Shown here piece after piece: positions 11,478-24,115 of a DNA stretch of 64,000 bases. The notes beneath the pieces were generated by a model. The model was not told the DNA's origin. It ran no database searches and saw only the letters and a program-made list of their open reading frames with translations. Origin of the DNA: Trichoderma breve (Eukaryota; Ascomycota; Sordariomycetes; Hypocreales; Hypocreaceae); NCBI RefSeq assembly GCF_028502605.1, contig NW_026611593.1:310001-374000 (forward strand), read 5' to 3'. A program made the position numbers and the translations under genes. How positions within the stretch are numbered: position 1 is the first letter of the stretch; the number at the start of each line of letters is the position of its first letter.

Positions 11478-12976
11478 ATGGGCACACTCCTCGAGTTCCT
11501 TCCCGGTGATCTCACCAAGACGATTACAATGTCTCCTGTGCTGATGGCGCTTGGAGTTGTCTTGGCCATTATAAGCGCAGTATATACACTTGTAAGACAC
11601 ATCCCAGCTGATGTATACGATACGGCTTGCAAATCATACAGTCTCTGTTCTGATGAGACGACACCAGCTAATGCCACCTCGTTGCACATGTAGACATCAT
11701 CGGGGCGCCGTAACGGCTCAACATCTAGCCCTCAACGATCTGCAAAGACATCATCCAAGAATTCTCTGGAGATTAAGCCGTTGAATGGCCTGGACTACAG
11801 GGCAGTTGAGCCCACCCAATACCGGCCATTCAAGCCCATATTCCACATCACCATGGGTGAGTCAAGTCTCCGCACATGTACATACATGTATAAGGAGTAA
11901 ACTCACGCAAACAAAAGCCCTGCAAGCAGATTCGCCCTCGGAGCTCATCACAATCGACTCGGAATACCTCGACAGAGTCTCCCTCCGCCGCCAAATCATC
12001 GCCCAGCACGGCGACATGGTTCACGCCTGTCTCCCCGCCGGCGTCGAGGCCGTCCGCGAGCTCCACCAGTTCCTCCTCCGAGATTACCTTCCGACCCGCT
12101 TCCCAACCATGTTCCGGCTCCGTGACGAGGGCCGGCAGCTCGACAATCTCGTCACGGGCCGGACATTTCCCACGGCGATACCGGAGGACGAGGATGCGGC
12201 GGCGGCGCTGCGAGTGCTGGGCGAGACGGTGGAGGAGGACATGTTTCTGCTGATGGGCGAGCCGGAGGGACACCGGGCGGTGGCCTTTGTGTGCTGCTTC
12301 CCGTCGGGCTTTGATCCGTCGACAAAGGTCGGCAAGCTGCTGAGGGAGATTCACTCGCCGGTGCCGTCGTACGACAAGATTGGGCCGAGCATGGAGCGGT
12401 TTTTCAGCAAGGCTGAGGTGGGCAAGAATGTGAAGCGGACGAATGTGAGTCTCTTTTGTGACGTTTTTACTATGGATGTTTCTCCTTTTCACTCCTTTTT
12501 GATTTATCATGCTGGAGCTCGAGGTTGGATACATGTATGATTAACCAATGGAGATACTAGTGGTCTATGCAAACGCACAGCGACTTGTTCCATTACGACA
12601 GACACGACCAGCACAAAAGCGACGAGCCGGTGACAACCGAAGAAATAGACATGAGCAAGGTATGTTGGCTTTGCCCAAATCGGAGCCCAATGTCTCGCAT
12701 ATACGTGTATTTGATAGCTGACCTGAAATCTCCATTCCCCCCCAGACATACGCCCGCATCGAGCTCCAGACGCTCAGCCGACTGCCCAAGACACGGGCCA
12801 TCCTCTTCTCCTTCAAGACATATCTGTACCCGGTTGAGAGCCTCAAGAAGGAAGGGCTGGGGCCGCAGGTGGCGGACGCAATCGAGGGCCTCAAGACGGG
12901 CAATGCGCCGGGCATGTGGAGGTACAAGGGCGCGCCGCAGTGGGGAGAGCCGATTTGCAAGTACCTGCGGTCTTGA
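11478..12976 (+). CDS. DUF3445 / haem-dependent oxidative N-demethylase-like protein with N-terminal membrane anchor
   Basis: Five exons (11478-11591, 11694-11856, 11918-12444, 12561-12659, 12746-12976) join in frame to 377 aa. Residues about 19-38 (PVLMALGVVLAIISAVYTL) form a single membrane anchor. The rest matches the DUF3445 family: YRPFKPIFHITM, a strand and EYLDRV..RRQII, then a C-terminal IELQTLSRLPKTRAILFSFK with TYLYP. Bacterial relatives act as the haem-binding subunit of an oxidative amine N-demethylase; fungal members have no established substrate. Splice sites are GT-AG and each junction restores a conserved block: HITM|ALQADSP, KRTN|WSMQTHSDLF, EIDMSK|TYARIELQ. The antisense strand is open over exon 3, but that is a codon-bias shadow. 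Family assignment is fairly safe; biological role unknown. Confidence 0.82.
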
Positions 12977-14410
12977 TGGTGATGTGAAGCAGGGAGTTGG
13001 AATACATGTAGCGTACAATAACATCAACCGCATATACATGTATGCATGCACCTTTTTCTATATTTGTTTACATATGCAGTGTTTGTCTGTTTAATCAAGC
13101 AGCATCAATGGTTTTACATGATTCACTGGATCAATGCCTAATATCCGCGAGATTACATGCTAATGCACGCATCAGCGAGCCACATGTACAATCATGCGCC
13201 TTGCAGCTCACCGACCAGCCACAGTAACAGCCACGCGGAACACAACAAGACTTCAAACTGAGATCAAGTGAGCTTGTAACTGAAGCCTGTGCAACGCAAT
13301 TAAGCGCTTAACTGGATAGAATCCAACGCGAATGAATGAGTACCCAGAGCCTATGAGACAGAGAAACATGAACTTGCATCAGGCAAATACTCTCCATTGT
13401 TGACCAATTGTTTAGCGCCCAACAGGCTAAGGTACATAAACTGCCGGTCAACCACAGCTGATCTGACAGTGGAGGACAGACAGTTTCCATTGCTCGGCTG
13501 ACATGTACTGAACCAAGCTGCTGTCTCGTGCGGGCTTATCTCGATAATATTCACGCGTCTGCTTATCTCACATGGATGAAGAATTGCACCATTATCCCTC
13601 AGTTATCTCGTCTGTTGACCAGACCATCACCATCCATGCCCACACACCGGCAGTTGAGTTCAATCGATCACAAAATCGTAGGTGCAGCAGCCCACTGACT
13701 GCCCTGGCATTCGCACCTGAACCGCCCTGTCGCCCCCTGTAAAAAACCGCCTGCCGAGCCCAATCAAGCGCCCTGTCGCTCCAGAGGGCTGACGCTAAGC
13801 CGCAGCGGCTTTTGGCCCTTTGGACCTTCTGGGAGCCTCGTGATCCACCTTTATCCGTCGCACGGGGAACGTCACCGCACCCGCAACGTACCGACCCGAA
13901 AACCGCCAGCGCAGAGAAGCATCAGAATCCGACCGAAGCCCTTGGATCTCGTTGTTGCTGCACCTTTTTGCCCTCTGCTGCTCGTCGCCTGGAGCTGCAT
14001 CTCTGTCGTGTTTCCCTCTTGCTTCTGCTTCTTCTGCTAAACCCGCCCAGCATCGACGCATCCGGCCAGTGCGTGCCCCGCGTGCAACGAGCGCAGAAGA
14101 AACAAGTTGGAAAAAAAAAGCTGGACAAAAGACTTGAAGCTGCGAATCGAATCTCCATCGGGCCTCTGCTCCAAACCAGCATCCGCGCAACCCGCAAGGC
14201 TATGCTCTGAGACCGCTGAGCTGGTGCGCGCTCCCGTCCTGTCCGTCTGTCGCTCCAGCCTCGTCCGTCGCCTTTTTGCCCTGCTCTGATCCGATCCGAA
14301 ACTGAAGCTCCTTCTGTTGGCGTGTAGCGCGCGCCGCTCCACCTCTTTTCGCGCGACAAATCCCCCGAAGCCTGACCTGACCAAACAGGCCTGTGCATCA
14401 CGCGGCCAAC
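12977..14410. other. Gene-free region upstream of the SWIB gene
   Basis: About 1.4 kb without a convincing gene. The left part has several ACATGT palindromes, the right part (13700-14400) is GC-rich and pyrimidine-rich and probably contains the promoter and 5' UTR of the SWIB-domain gene. Overlapping open frames on both strands at 13795-14423 reflect base composition. Confidence 0.45.
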
Positions 14411-15593
14411 ATGAGTCTCCCATGTGCGTTTACTGTCTTGTCTTGTTTTCTACGAATCTCTCTTTGTCTTTGCTGCAGTCAATCCCTGTTTCCTTTCCCA
14501 TCTTGCGTCTCCCTTTAATTCGCCGACCTGGCCTTGCTCTCTTTCCATCATCCCAATGGGGCCAATCAAACGTCCCGAATCGAATCGGTGACAATGGCAT
14601 CACATCCGATCGATGGCTAACCAGCATCTGCCGCAGTGTCCTCCGACGAGAACCAGCGCTATACCGCCATCATTGACGACATACTCTCCACTGCTGATCT
14701 CGAGACCATCTCGCGCAAAAAGGTCCGCCAGGGCCTGGAGAATGCTCTAGGCGGAAAGGACTTGAGCGAGCAAAAGGCAAGCAAACAAAACACTCGGGGA
14801 GTAAATAAAGCATGCCCTAGCTCTAAAACTAACCCGCCCGGCGTGTGTTCTAGGATGCCATCAAGAAGCTGATAGAGGAGCGCTTCGACGCCGTCTCTGG
14901 CGCTGACCAGGGCGACGCACCCCCTTCTTCCATGCCCGATGCCCCGAGCAACAAACGGTCAGCCACCAATGGCACCTCGTCGCACGACGACCCCTCTGCA
15001 TCTCCCGAGCCGGCCAAGAAGAAGACCAAGCGGTCCTCGTCCACCGAAGATGCCGACGCCCGCCTGGCTGCTCAGCTCCAGGCGCAGGAAAACAGACTCG
15101 CGAGGAGCCGTACCACCCGCGGTGGAGGCGACAAGGCGCGATTGGCCAAGAAGAAGAAGGCCCCGCGCAAGAAGAGCGCCAAAAAGGTCGGCGACGACGA
15201 TGACAGCGAGGTGGACGCCAGCGGAGACTCTGCTCCCAAGCGCAAGGCTGGCGGTGGCTTCCAGAAGCCCTTTATCCTGAGTCCTACCTTGTCAGAGCTG
15301 TGCGGTGAAACCCAGGTAAGAGCAAAAAAGAATAATTGGTTTAGATTATGTATATATGATGTGTACTCTGTACTGACTCGGCTTCTTCTTCTTCCCCCTT
15401 TCTCTAGCTCTCTCGTCCTCAAGTCGTCAAGAAGTTGTGGGAGCACATCAAGGCCAACGATCTTCAAGATCCCAAGGACAAGCGCCAAATTCGCTGCGAC
15501 GAAAAGATGCAGGCTGTGTTCAAACAGGCCAAGGTCGACATGTTTCGCATGAACAAGGACATTGGGAGCCACCTCTACCCGGTGGAGGAGTAA
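14411..15593 (+). CDS. DEK_C + SWIB/MDM2 domain protein (UAF30/Tri1-like)
   Basis: Four exons (14411-14423, 14637-14776, 14854-15315, 15408-15593) give 266 aa. The N-terminus (residues about 5-65: YTAIIDDILSTADLETISRKKVRQ) is a DEK_C-type helical domain. A basic linker follows, with several KKK/RK nuclear-localisation-like runs. The C-terminus is a SWIB domain: GFQKPFILSPTLSELCG, then LSRPQVVKKLWEHIKANDLQ and MFRMNKDIGSHLYP. Yeast relatives are Uaf30, part of the RNA polymerase I upstream activation factor, and Tri1. A nuclear, chromatin-associated transcription role is likely; which paralogue is uncertain. Two oddities: the first coding exon is only 13 nt, and the second intron has a GC donor (AAG|GCAAGC at 14777). 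Confidence 0.87.
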
Positions 15594-17257
15594 AAGGGAC
15601 TCTGACCTGCTCCCAAAAACACTCTACTCTACTCTACATCACATCATTATCATTATCATCACTTGAACCGGTAGCACCCAAGACAAAAGGCAAACAACCT
15701 TTTGTCACATGCAGTGGGGTTCTGGCGCCCGGTGGCGTATTCGGGGTTTTTCACAAGGTTGGTTTATCATCTGTCATCTTTCAAGTACAATTTCTTTGGG
15801 AGGGAGGGATGGATGGACGAAAGGTGGAGGAGGGATAGCAACGAAATCAACCGGGTTTTCAAAGTATCGGAAACGGGACGGTGGAAGGGACTAAGGAAGG
15901 GCAAGATGGGAATCTCGATCGACCCATGGTGTTTTTAAGCTGTGGTTGGGTTACATTTTTTTTTTTTTGAAACTTTCAAATCCTTTGGCGTTCGATGACA
16001 ATCAAGGCCCTGAAAGGAGAAATATATCAAGTGCATTTGATTTGTGGAGTGTGCAGTGTCTGTGATGTTGATGTTGATGATTAACTTCCATATATGTGTT
16101 GAAACTGTACATGAGGCAAGGGAGATGTGGGTGGGTACTACGCCAAGCAGATGGTATTAAAGCTGCATGGATGGTTCTATCTTATACGTGTAAGTGATGT
16201 TTAATGTTCTATACGTGTATTTCCCCAGGGCTATGTGTGGCTGTGATTAAATCCCAAGAAATGAAATGATTCCACATGGCCAACCTCCTTGCCACCAGAT
16301 ATCGCGGCCTTCACTACACCAGACAAAGCCCAAAAGGGGAATTGCATGTAATCAATTCTACATCAGGTACTGATTATATGTAAAGCATCTTGCAAGGCAC
16401 ACGTCACTCCACGGACAATTCAATCAGTCATGGAAATGTGACACAAAAAGGAAAGTCGTCGAAATACCGGCTCGTCAGCCTCATTCTATTCTCCGATCCC
16501 TCAATTAACTCTCAGCCTCAGGGGACTACTAATGAATACAGCTTGGCCGAATGACTCCCATTCTTCGGATAGGCGAAATTGCTCCCAAACAGCAGCTGAG
16601 TCATCAGGCGGACAGCTCGGAGCTTGATTTGGCAGCACAAAAAATCCAAAACACACAAAAAAACAGCCTTGCTGGGCGAATTCCGCGCCGCTGATTGGCC
16701 CGCGCCAGCTCCAGGGTAACAAAACGCCCCCAAAACCAGGCCTTAGCAACTTGGCCCCCCCCCAATTGCGCCTGCCTCGTTTGTACAAAACCCCCCCAAA
16801 AGCTGGAGGGGCCCAAAAGAGAGGCCAAAAAAATCGCAGCCAAAACTTTTGTGACGAGCGCAGACAAACGATCCTTTTTTGTCATCTTCAACTTCAATCG
16901 TTGCGTCTTTTTGCCACTGTTTGGCTGTTTGGCAGGCGTCACAACATCTATTTTACATACATTTTATCATATAATCTTTGGCGACGCTTGACATTGTCAT
17001 TCTTCTCCTGTTCTTCTTACGTCGATCCATCCAGCTTCTGTGGGGGGAGCAGCAGCAGCAGCAGCAGCAGCACCGACAGCTGAATTACGGCTTTGATCTA
17101 GAGGGGGCGAGACAGGCAACAACAGCCTCTGTAGACACGCATAGACACGAATTCGACAAACCCCTCCCATCGCATCGAGATTGTCTCTACGGAGACTTGC
17201 GACACGCATCCCACATCGAATACGCATACACCTACGCTTTCATCACAAGCATCCACT
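15594..17257. other. Gene-free region and hel2 promoter/leader
   Basis: About 1.66 kb between the SWIB gene and hel2. It holds a T-tract near 15955-15969, a GC/C-rich promoter-like stretch at 16500-16860 containing an inverted CCAAT (ATTGG near 16695), and a leader with an AGC repeat. No gene is supportable. Confidence 0.5.
17048..17071 (+). repeat. (AGC)8 microsatellite in the hel2 leader
   Basis: Eight perfect AGC units lie about 190 bp before the hel2 start codon, probably in its 5' UTR or promoter. Length variation here would not change the protein. Confidence 0.9.
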
Positions 17258-19827
17258 ATGTCGAGTGCTGAGGGAACATCTACAACCACCGGCCGAAGCG
17301 ACGGCGGCTCTAGAGGACGTGGCCGTGGTGGAGGAGGTGGAGGCGGCGGTGGAGGAAGAGGAAACCAGGGCCAGAATCGAGGCGCCAAACGAGGAGGAAG
17401 AGGCGGCGGCGGCAATCGAGGACAGGGACGAGGTCAAAAGGGCCAAGATTCTGCTTCAGCTGCTACACCTGACGCTGCTGGCCAAGCTGGACTTGCAGCG
17501 CCGGCAACTGGGATCAAGGAGAACAAGGCTGCCTTGGCGACTGCTCCAGAGCCCGACGACGATGACGATGCCGAAGTCTGCTTCATCTGCGCCAACCCCG
17601 TTGCCCACCACTCCATTGCGCCGTGCAACCACAAGACATGTCATATCTGCGGTCTGCGCATGAGGGCGCTGTACAAGACCAAGGACTGTGCCCACTGTCG
17701 TGTACGTTATTCCATCCATCTACCAGCCCCATCGAAATGTATATGTATACTAACATAATTCTATAGACGTCAGCTGCGTTTGTCATCTTCACCGACGATG
17801 CCGAAAAGAGATTCGAAGACTACACAGACAAGGACTTCACCACCACCGACAGTAGCATCGGCATCAAGTACACAAACGAGGATATTGTCGGTGACACCGT
17901 CCTCCTGCTGAGATACAACTGTCCAGACGAGTCGTGCGACTTTGCCGGCCTGGGCTGGGCCGATCTGCATCGCCATGTCAAGTCGGCGCATCGCAAGCGC
18001 ATGTGCGACCTCTGCACCCGCAACAAGAAAGTATTCACCCACGAGCACGAGCTATTCACCGACAAGGAGCTGGAGAAGCACATGCGCCACGGTGACGACA
18101 AGCCGGGTGCTGCCGATCAGACGGGCTTCAAGGGTCACCCCCTGTGCGGGTTCTGCGGCGAACGGTTCTATGACGACGATAAGCTGTTTGAGCACTGCCG
18201 CATGAAGCACGAGCGTTGCTTCCTCTGTGATCGCAGAGACTCGAGACAACCCCACTATTTCCTCAACTACGAAGAGCTGGAGAAACACTTTAAGAAGGAT
18301 CACTTTCTGTGCTCTGACCGGGGATGCTTGGAAAAGAAGTTTGTCGTCTTCGAGTCTGAACTGGATATGCAAGCGCACAACCTCGCCGAGCATGCCGGCA
18401 AACATGTGGGCCGAGATGCACGACTTGTCGACATCTCTGCCTTTGATATCCGCCAATCTTATCAACAGGAAAGACGTGGAGGAGGAGGAGGTGGTGGTGG
18501 TGGTGGCCAGCGAGATGGAGAAGGACGATCGCGAGCGAGAGGAAGAGGCAACAGGGGAAGGGATCCCAACGAAGACAGCATATTGCCCACCGTGTCGTCT
18601 ACCGTTCCTCTACGGAGAGACGAACTCGCGTTCCAGCGGCAGATGGCCATCGTCTCGGCACCCTCAGGCTCCAACCGGACGTTCCGTGGCCAGCTATCGG
18701 CCCCTACTCCTGCTCCTGCTCCCTCTACCGCCCCCGTAACCCCCACTCTCGCACCAACACCAGCTCAAGCTTCGACGGCTCGGAATGCTGCTCAGGCACC
18801 ATCAAGGCCCCGGAGCGTTGGTCCAGGCGCCGGCCCCGCTGCTCCCACGAATGCCATTGAGAATCTCAGCCTTACCGACACTGCCAACCTCTCGGCTGAT
18901 GAGCGAGCTCGTCTCGTTCGCCACGGCAGCGTCATTGAGCGAGCCGCCAACCTATTGGGCAACGACTCACATAAGATGGCGGCATTCCGTAGTCACATCT
19001 CGACGTATCGCCAGGGAGGCTTCACAGCACCCCAGCTCGTCGAGGCTTTCTTCACACTCTTTGCCGATGTTTCCTCCACTGCCCTTGGAACCCTGGTACG
19101 AGAGTTGGCAGATCTATTCGATGACAAGAACAAGGCCGACAACCTTAGAAAAGCCTGGCAAGATTGGCGTGCCATCAACGAAGACTATCCTAGCCTGCCC
19201 GGCCTCGGAGGCATGCAAGGAGCAACGTCGAGCTCCAGCGGATGGGCAAGTGCCGCGGCCACAAACACAAACTTCACCGTCGTCGGTGCAAACCAACGAA
19301 ACTCAACGAGGGTCTTGAAGCTCAAGAATAGCACTCGGTTAGGCGGCCCGGCACCCAACCCGGTGAGAAGTGTTCCTGGTTGGGTCCCGGCATCCTCGTC
19401 CTCCAAGCCGCCGTCTTCATCAGCGTTCCCCTCTCTACCGCCGCCATCTTCATCATCATCATCATCATCAGCCGCCGCACGTGTGGCCTCTAGTGCATCT
19501 GCTCCATCTTGGACAGCCTCGTCGTCCTCGCAGTCGACGCAGTCTCGGGGACGGGGACCTCCGCCACCCAACACCCGCGCCGAAGACGCTTTCCCTGCGC
19601 TCCCTGCGGCACCCAAGCCACAGACGACCATCTTTGGATACGGCAAGGGCCGCGGCGTGAGGCGGGATTTCGGCCAACAGGAGTCGAACTTCCAATGGGG
19701 AGCTGCGCCGGCATCGTCGTCTGCGGCAGCTGATGTCGAAGAGCCTGAGGATGCTGAGACGACGGGAGGCAAGGGAAAGAAGGGAGGAAAGAAGGGCAAG
19801 AAGCAAATTTTGGTGCAGTGGGGATAA
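17258..19827 (+). CDS. hel2: RING/zinc-finger E3 ubiquitin ligase, Hel2/ZNF598 family
   Basis: E3 ligase that senses collided ribosomes and ubiquitinates small-subunit proteins to start ribosome-associated quality control (known for yeast Hel2 and human ZNF598). Two exons (17258-17701, 17767-19827) give 834 aa. Residues about 17-65 are an unusually long Gly/Arg (RGG-like) tract that may bind RNA. The RING runs from C108 (CFICANP) to HCR at 146-148 and ends right at the intron. It is followed by family C2H2-type fingers (YNCPDESC...LHRHVKSAH, CDLC, GFCGERFYDDDKLFEHCRMKH, CFLC). The second half is a Pro/Ala/Ser-rich linker with a helical block (ENLSLTDTANLSADERARLVRHG). The C-terminus ends in a lysine-rich tail (KKGKKQILVQWG). 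Confidence 0.93.
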
Positions 19828-20350
19828 ACAAAAATAAGGGAGAATGTCGTCGTTTTGTCTCACTTTCTGGGATACTGACTATTGTCATCTTTTGCATCAC
19901 CTTTTGTTTTTTATCCGTGGTTTTCTTTGATAGGATCTGTGTGAAAAGCACTTTGGCTAGGCGTTGGGTTGGTTAATTTCCCAAAATCGTCTGGATAAAT
20001 GACTGAAGAGCGCTATTATGCTGGTCATTATTAGGATGAGAATAAATGTGAAATAAGACAGATGTATACAGAATAAAGAAACATGTCACAGAATACCTAG
20101 CAGCAGTCACGGAGTACAGTACTTAATTTCAAAACCATTGCATTGTATGATTGAAGGTGAAACTAATACAATAAAAAGAAAGAAAACAAAAAGAAAGAAA
20201 AAAGTCAAACGCTTTTATGCTGCCATATGCCATAACAAATACACGACAAAACCCGCTTAGCCATGCGACACACGACAAATATCTCAATTACAAAGAATTT
20301 TTCTCCTTTTTTCCCATCTAAAACCCTTTTTTCTTGCCCCCTGATACCCC
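19828..20350. other. Convergent 3' region of hel2 and ire1
   Basis: 523 bp between two converging genes, AT-rich with A/T runs suited to polyadenylation on both strands. No gene seen. Confidence 0.6.
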
Positions 20351-23300
20351 CTATAATCCAGCAGGCTCATAATACTCTCTGAATCGATCCGTATTCTCCC
20401 ACTGGAGGTTATACACCACATTCCAGCAAGTAAGCAACAACATCGGAAACCTGACCGTCCAATACGCAAGGTACCCATCAGGCAAAGACCCCACGCTGCG
20501 CTTCAGCGAGTCCGACATGTCCTCATAATGGTTCCGCTTATTGCGAAGCGCGCGCAGCAGATCAAGAAGCTTGTTGCCAGTGTACTTGCGCTGCTTGCCG
20601 AGCGAATCGACAAACTCGCGCGTGAGCACCTTCAAAAAGTCTCCTCCAATGACATCCGCGGCATGTCTCTCCAATTCCATCAAGGCCGGCGACGGGGGGT
20701 CGCGAACCTCCTTCTCGAGAGAGTCCGAGACGTCGCAGAGGAAGGCTAGGCGCTTCTTAGGAGACCAGAAGAAAGGGTGAGCCATGACCTCTCGCGAGTC
20801 GGGCCTCTGCTTGGGAGCTGCCTGGAGCATCGAGGCAATCAAGTCCTTTGCCTCATAGGCGAAGTCGCCCAGTGAGTCCAAGGGCTCGAGGTCATAGATG
20901 CCCTTTCGGATATTCACCTCCCGCATATATCGGTCACCACAATCAAAGGGGTGAGACCCGTTGGTCAGCACGTAGAAGAAGACAAGCCCAAGAGAGAAAA
21001 TGTCAATGGCTCTCGTGGCTCGTCCCCCGTTTGGCGTGGTGGCGTCTCCAACCAGGATGGTGTGTGAGCCACTATGCGTACTACTATCCATGGCCGCAGG
21101 ATTCTGTCCGTCGTCATCGAGAAGGAGTTCAGGGGCACGCCAACCAGACGTTCCAGCTGCCCGACCTGTCGTTGCTCCAAATGAAGATTGTCGATCCTCC
21201 AATTTCTTGCAAAGACCAAAGTCGGAGACTAAGAGCCTGGGTCTGCCTTCCTTGTCCAGATTAACTAGGATATTTTGAGGCTTCAAATCTCGGTGAACAA
21301 TGCGCAGCGAGTGTAGGTGACTGATGCCGTTGGTGATTTGATACAACACGCCGGGTAGGTCCTTTTGTCCAGCCTTGGCGAGATCGCCAAAGTGATATGG
21401 CTTCTCAATTACGTCGGCCAATGAGGCGGCACAACGCTCCAAAGCAATGTAAAGGAAGTCACCGCGCTGTACTTGTGAGTAGTATCGGATGACTGCGGAC
21501 ATCATGTTAGTAACTTGGTAAGTAAGAGCTGTCATAGGATAGAGTTAATATTTACCATTGGGATGATCGTCACTCTCCCGCAGCAATTTGGTCTCCCGTG
21601 TGGCAATATCGTAGAACTGTATCGTCATTCTCTTGACGGCAACGTCCCTGCCATCAAACTTGCCTGCAAAGACGACGGTGCCGTTGCTGCCCATGCCAAG
21701 CTCCACATCCGTATCAACCTCGATATTACCCATGCTGATAATGGAGCCAGTGACGGCTTGCATGTCGTTGTAAATGGTCATGACATCAGGCTCCAGGCTT
21801 GGCCGATCGCCAAGCTTCTTCGCATTGCTAACAGCCTCGTCTACTGTTGTGAGGTCTGCTTCATCATCACGCGATTGGGAGCCATCAGCAGGCCGAGCCT
21901 TTCTGTGTTTGACACCGCCACGGCGGCCTCTATGAGCCTTCTTCTTCTTCTCGGGCGCAGAACCATTGGAACCATCCTGTGATTGCGTATCCGGAGCAGC
22001 AGCATCCACTTGCTTGGCTACTTCCAACTCTTTATCTTCTGCTTTATCGCTTGGCTCTAATGACTTGGAAGGATCTTGAGAGTCTTTGTCTTTGTCTTTG
22101 TCGTCCGCCTTGTTTTCTACCTTTGGTTTAGGCACTTCTTCCACCTTTTCATCTTGAGGTACAGTTCGCAGAGAAGAAAACTCTCCATCTTTGTCATCAG
22201 CAGATTCGTTTCCAGCATCAGCATCTAGAAACAAAAAGGGATAAACATCCTTGATTGTACCATGGGTCCTGAATCGGTTATACGACCGCCGAAGCTTCTT
22301 TTCATTGTATATCAACGAGCCGATCAAAAAGATGATGAGGACAGGGTTGCTGACGAAGTCGATGACACTGTTGGCAGCACTCTGTGGAAGAGCCTTGACT
22401 TTGGTTATAATGGTGGGCTCCTCCGAAACGGTATTTGTCATGGCGTGAGCATTGTTCGAGGCGTTTTCACTTTCCAGGTCGTCGTGATACTCATGATACT
22501 CGTTGAAAGGACCATCAGGAAGCGTTTCCTGTTGATCTCGGTCGCCTCTCCGCAAGGGATTCAGAAAGTGAGTGCCCACCAGCGCCTTTGGCAATTCGGA
22601 AGCGTTGTTGAGATCCATCTCCCACCAGTCGCGTTGCGAAATCTGAGCCATAGGGGCATCAATAATCAGCGGATACGCCCGACCAGACAGCGCATACCAA
22701 CTGCCACCTTCGGTCTGGTTGAGGAAGATGCTGTTGCTTCGCATCTTGGCAATAGTCTCGTCGCGCGTTGGCATAGGAGGTTGAGGAAGAGCAACGAGCT
22801 CTGGGTTGCTTTCTACCGTCACTTCCCAAGATCGGCAGACATCGAAAACGCGGGCCACGGGAGACGAAAACTTGTTGCTGAAGAGGGGCATGTCATTATC
22901 CGTCCGGGAAGAATCGAATGCGTAAACCCTGCCGTCGTGCTGACTGGTGATGTATTGGCCATCCATGGAGGCATGGTATTGGTGATAGAGGTCGCTGTCA
23001 AAAGTATTCGGTCCCCACTCGGAGTACTTCAAGGTTGCAATGGGTCGACCATCTCGCCTCTGGATTCCCACCGTGTACTCGGTTCTCCCCAGGGTAATTG
23101 TGCCCATAGAGCTACACTTTTCGTCAAAGGCATTGGGCCGCAGGCAGCTGTCACCTTCGTTAACCTGAGAGCCGCCAGAGCCAAACCATTTGAGGACGTG
23201 TCCGGTAGCCGCGTCAAGCGTCACCATCGTCGTCTTCTTGTCTCCGGTATATACAACAGGCGGCTCCTCGCCCGCGTACGGGGCAAGATCTTCCACGAGC

Positions 23301-24115
23301 CGCTTCATGGTGAACTCGGTTCTAACGAGCCCCGCACCGGAATCTGGAATCCATATATAAAGCCCTCCATCGCGGCTTGGTTCGACGGCCCAGATGTAAT
23401 GATCCACCGGGTTGTAGTCGTCGTCGAGGACGGAATTGTTTGTTCTGTAGTGTTTTGTTTCCACCACTGGCTGGTCGACCTCGAGGTGCCAGCGTAGCCG
23501 ACCGGTTTTTCGGTCGCTGGCATAGAGGTCTCCATCGACGGTCGCCAGAAGAACAAAGTCTTCAACTTCCCAGTCCTCCAGACTCCGCGCATTTTGCGGC
23601 GATGCCAACCCAGAAGCGCTGGGCCAGTGTTGTCGTGAGGTGTGTGGTGCTCGAACGGACTGAGCCGGAGCTAAAGTTGCGAGGGCGCTCGCATCGCTAG
23701 GGACTTTTATGTAGTTTGATTTATCAGATTCTCTGCTTGGTGATTGATTTCGGTTCTGGGCCTTGTTGGAGTAGTCGTAGGGGGCCCGTCGATATTTCTG
23801 CTGCTGCGGAGGCAAAGGGGTCGACTGCTGTTGCTGTTGCTTTTGCTTTCTGTTGATGGTGTCGAACTTCGCTTCGGCGTGTACGTCTTGTGCGGCCTGG
23901 GCGGCCTGGGCTGAGTACCAACGGTTGTTGGTGTCGTCGGATAGTTTGTCAAGAGGAACATCTCCTCTCTGGGAGTGAATTCGGATTTGTGGCTGCAGAG
24001 GCTGCTGCTGAGCGTCGGCAAGTTGGAGCCATGGTAAGAGGATAAACGCAAAAGCTATGAGGAGCTTCTGCTGCTGAGCGGACCATCGTCCTTGACCCGG
24101 GGGCCGTCGAATCAT
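20351..24115 (-). CDS. ire1: Ire1 unfolded-protein sensor kinase/endoribonuclease
   Basis: ER membrane sensor that splices HAC1/hacA mRNA in the unfolded protein response. Two exons (24115-21556, 21492-20351; 63-bp intron) give 1233 aa. Order: signal peptide (residues about 16-35, LLIAFAFILLPWLQLADAQ); a Gln-rich segment; a lumenal PQQ-like sensor (VLLATVDGDLYASDRKTGRLRWHLE onward); a transmembrane helix near 585-603; an acidic/Lys-rich cytosolic linker; a kinase (glycine loop GSNGTVVFAG, VAVKRM lysine near 826, HRDLKPQN at 920, DFG at 944); and a KEN RNase. In the RNase, Y1157, R1170, N1171 and H1175 keep the same mutual spacing as the catalytic Y1043/R1056/N1057/H1061 of yeast Ire1. The intron falls in the kinase at HPN|VIRYYSQ. 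All catalytic residues I can check are present, so the enzyme should be active. Confidence 0.96.

Noticed and set aside
22262..23497. 411-codon plus-strand open frame
   Set aside because: It lies wholly antisense to the well-supported Ire1 lumenal domain and has no family character; it follows from codon bias.
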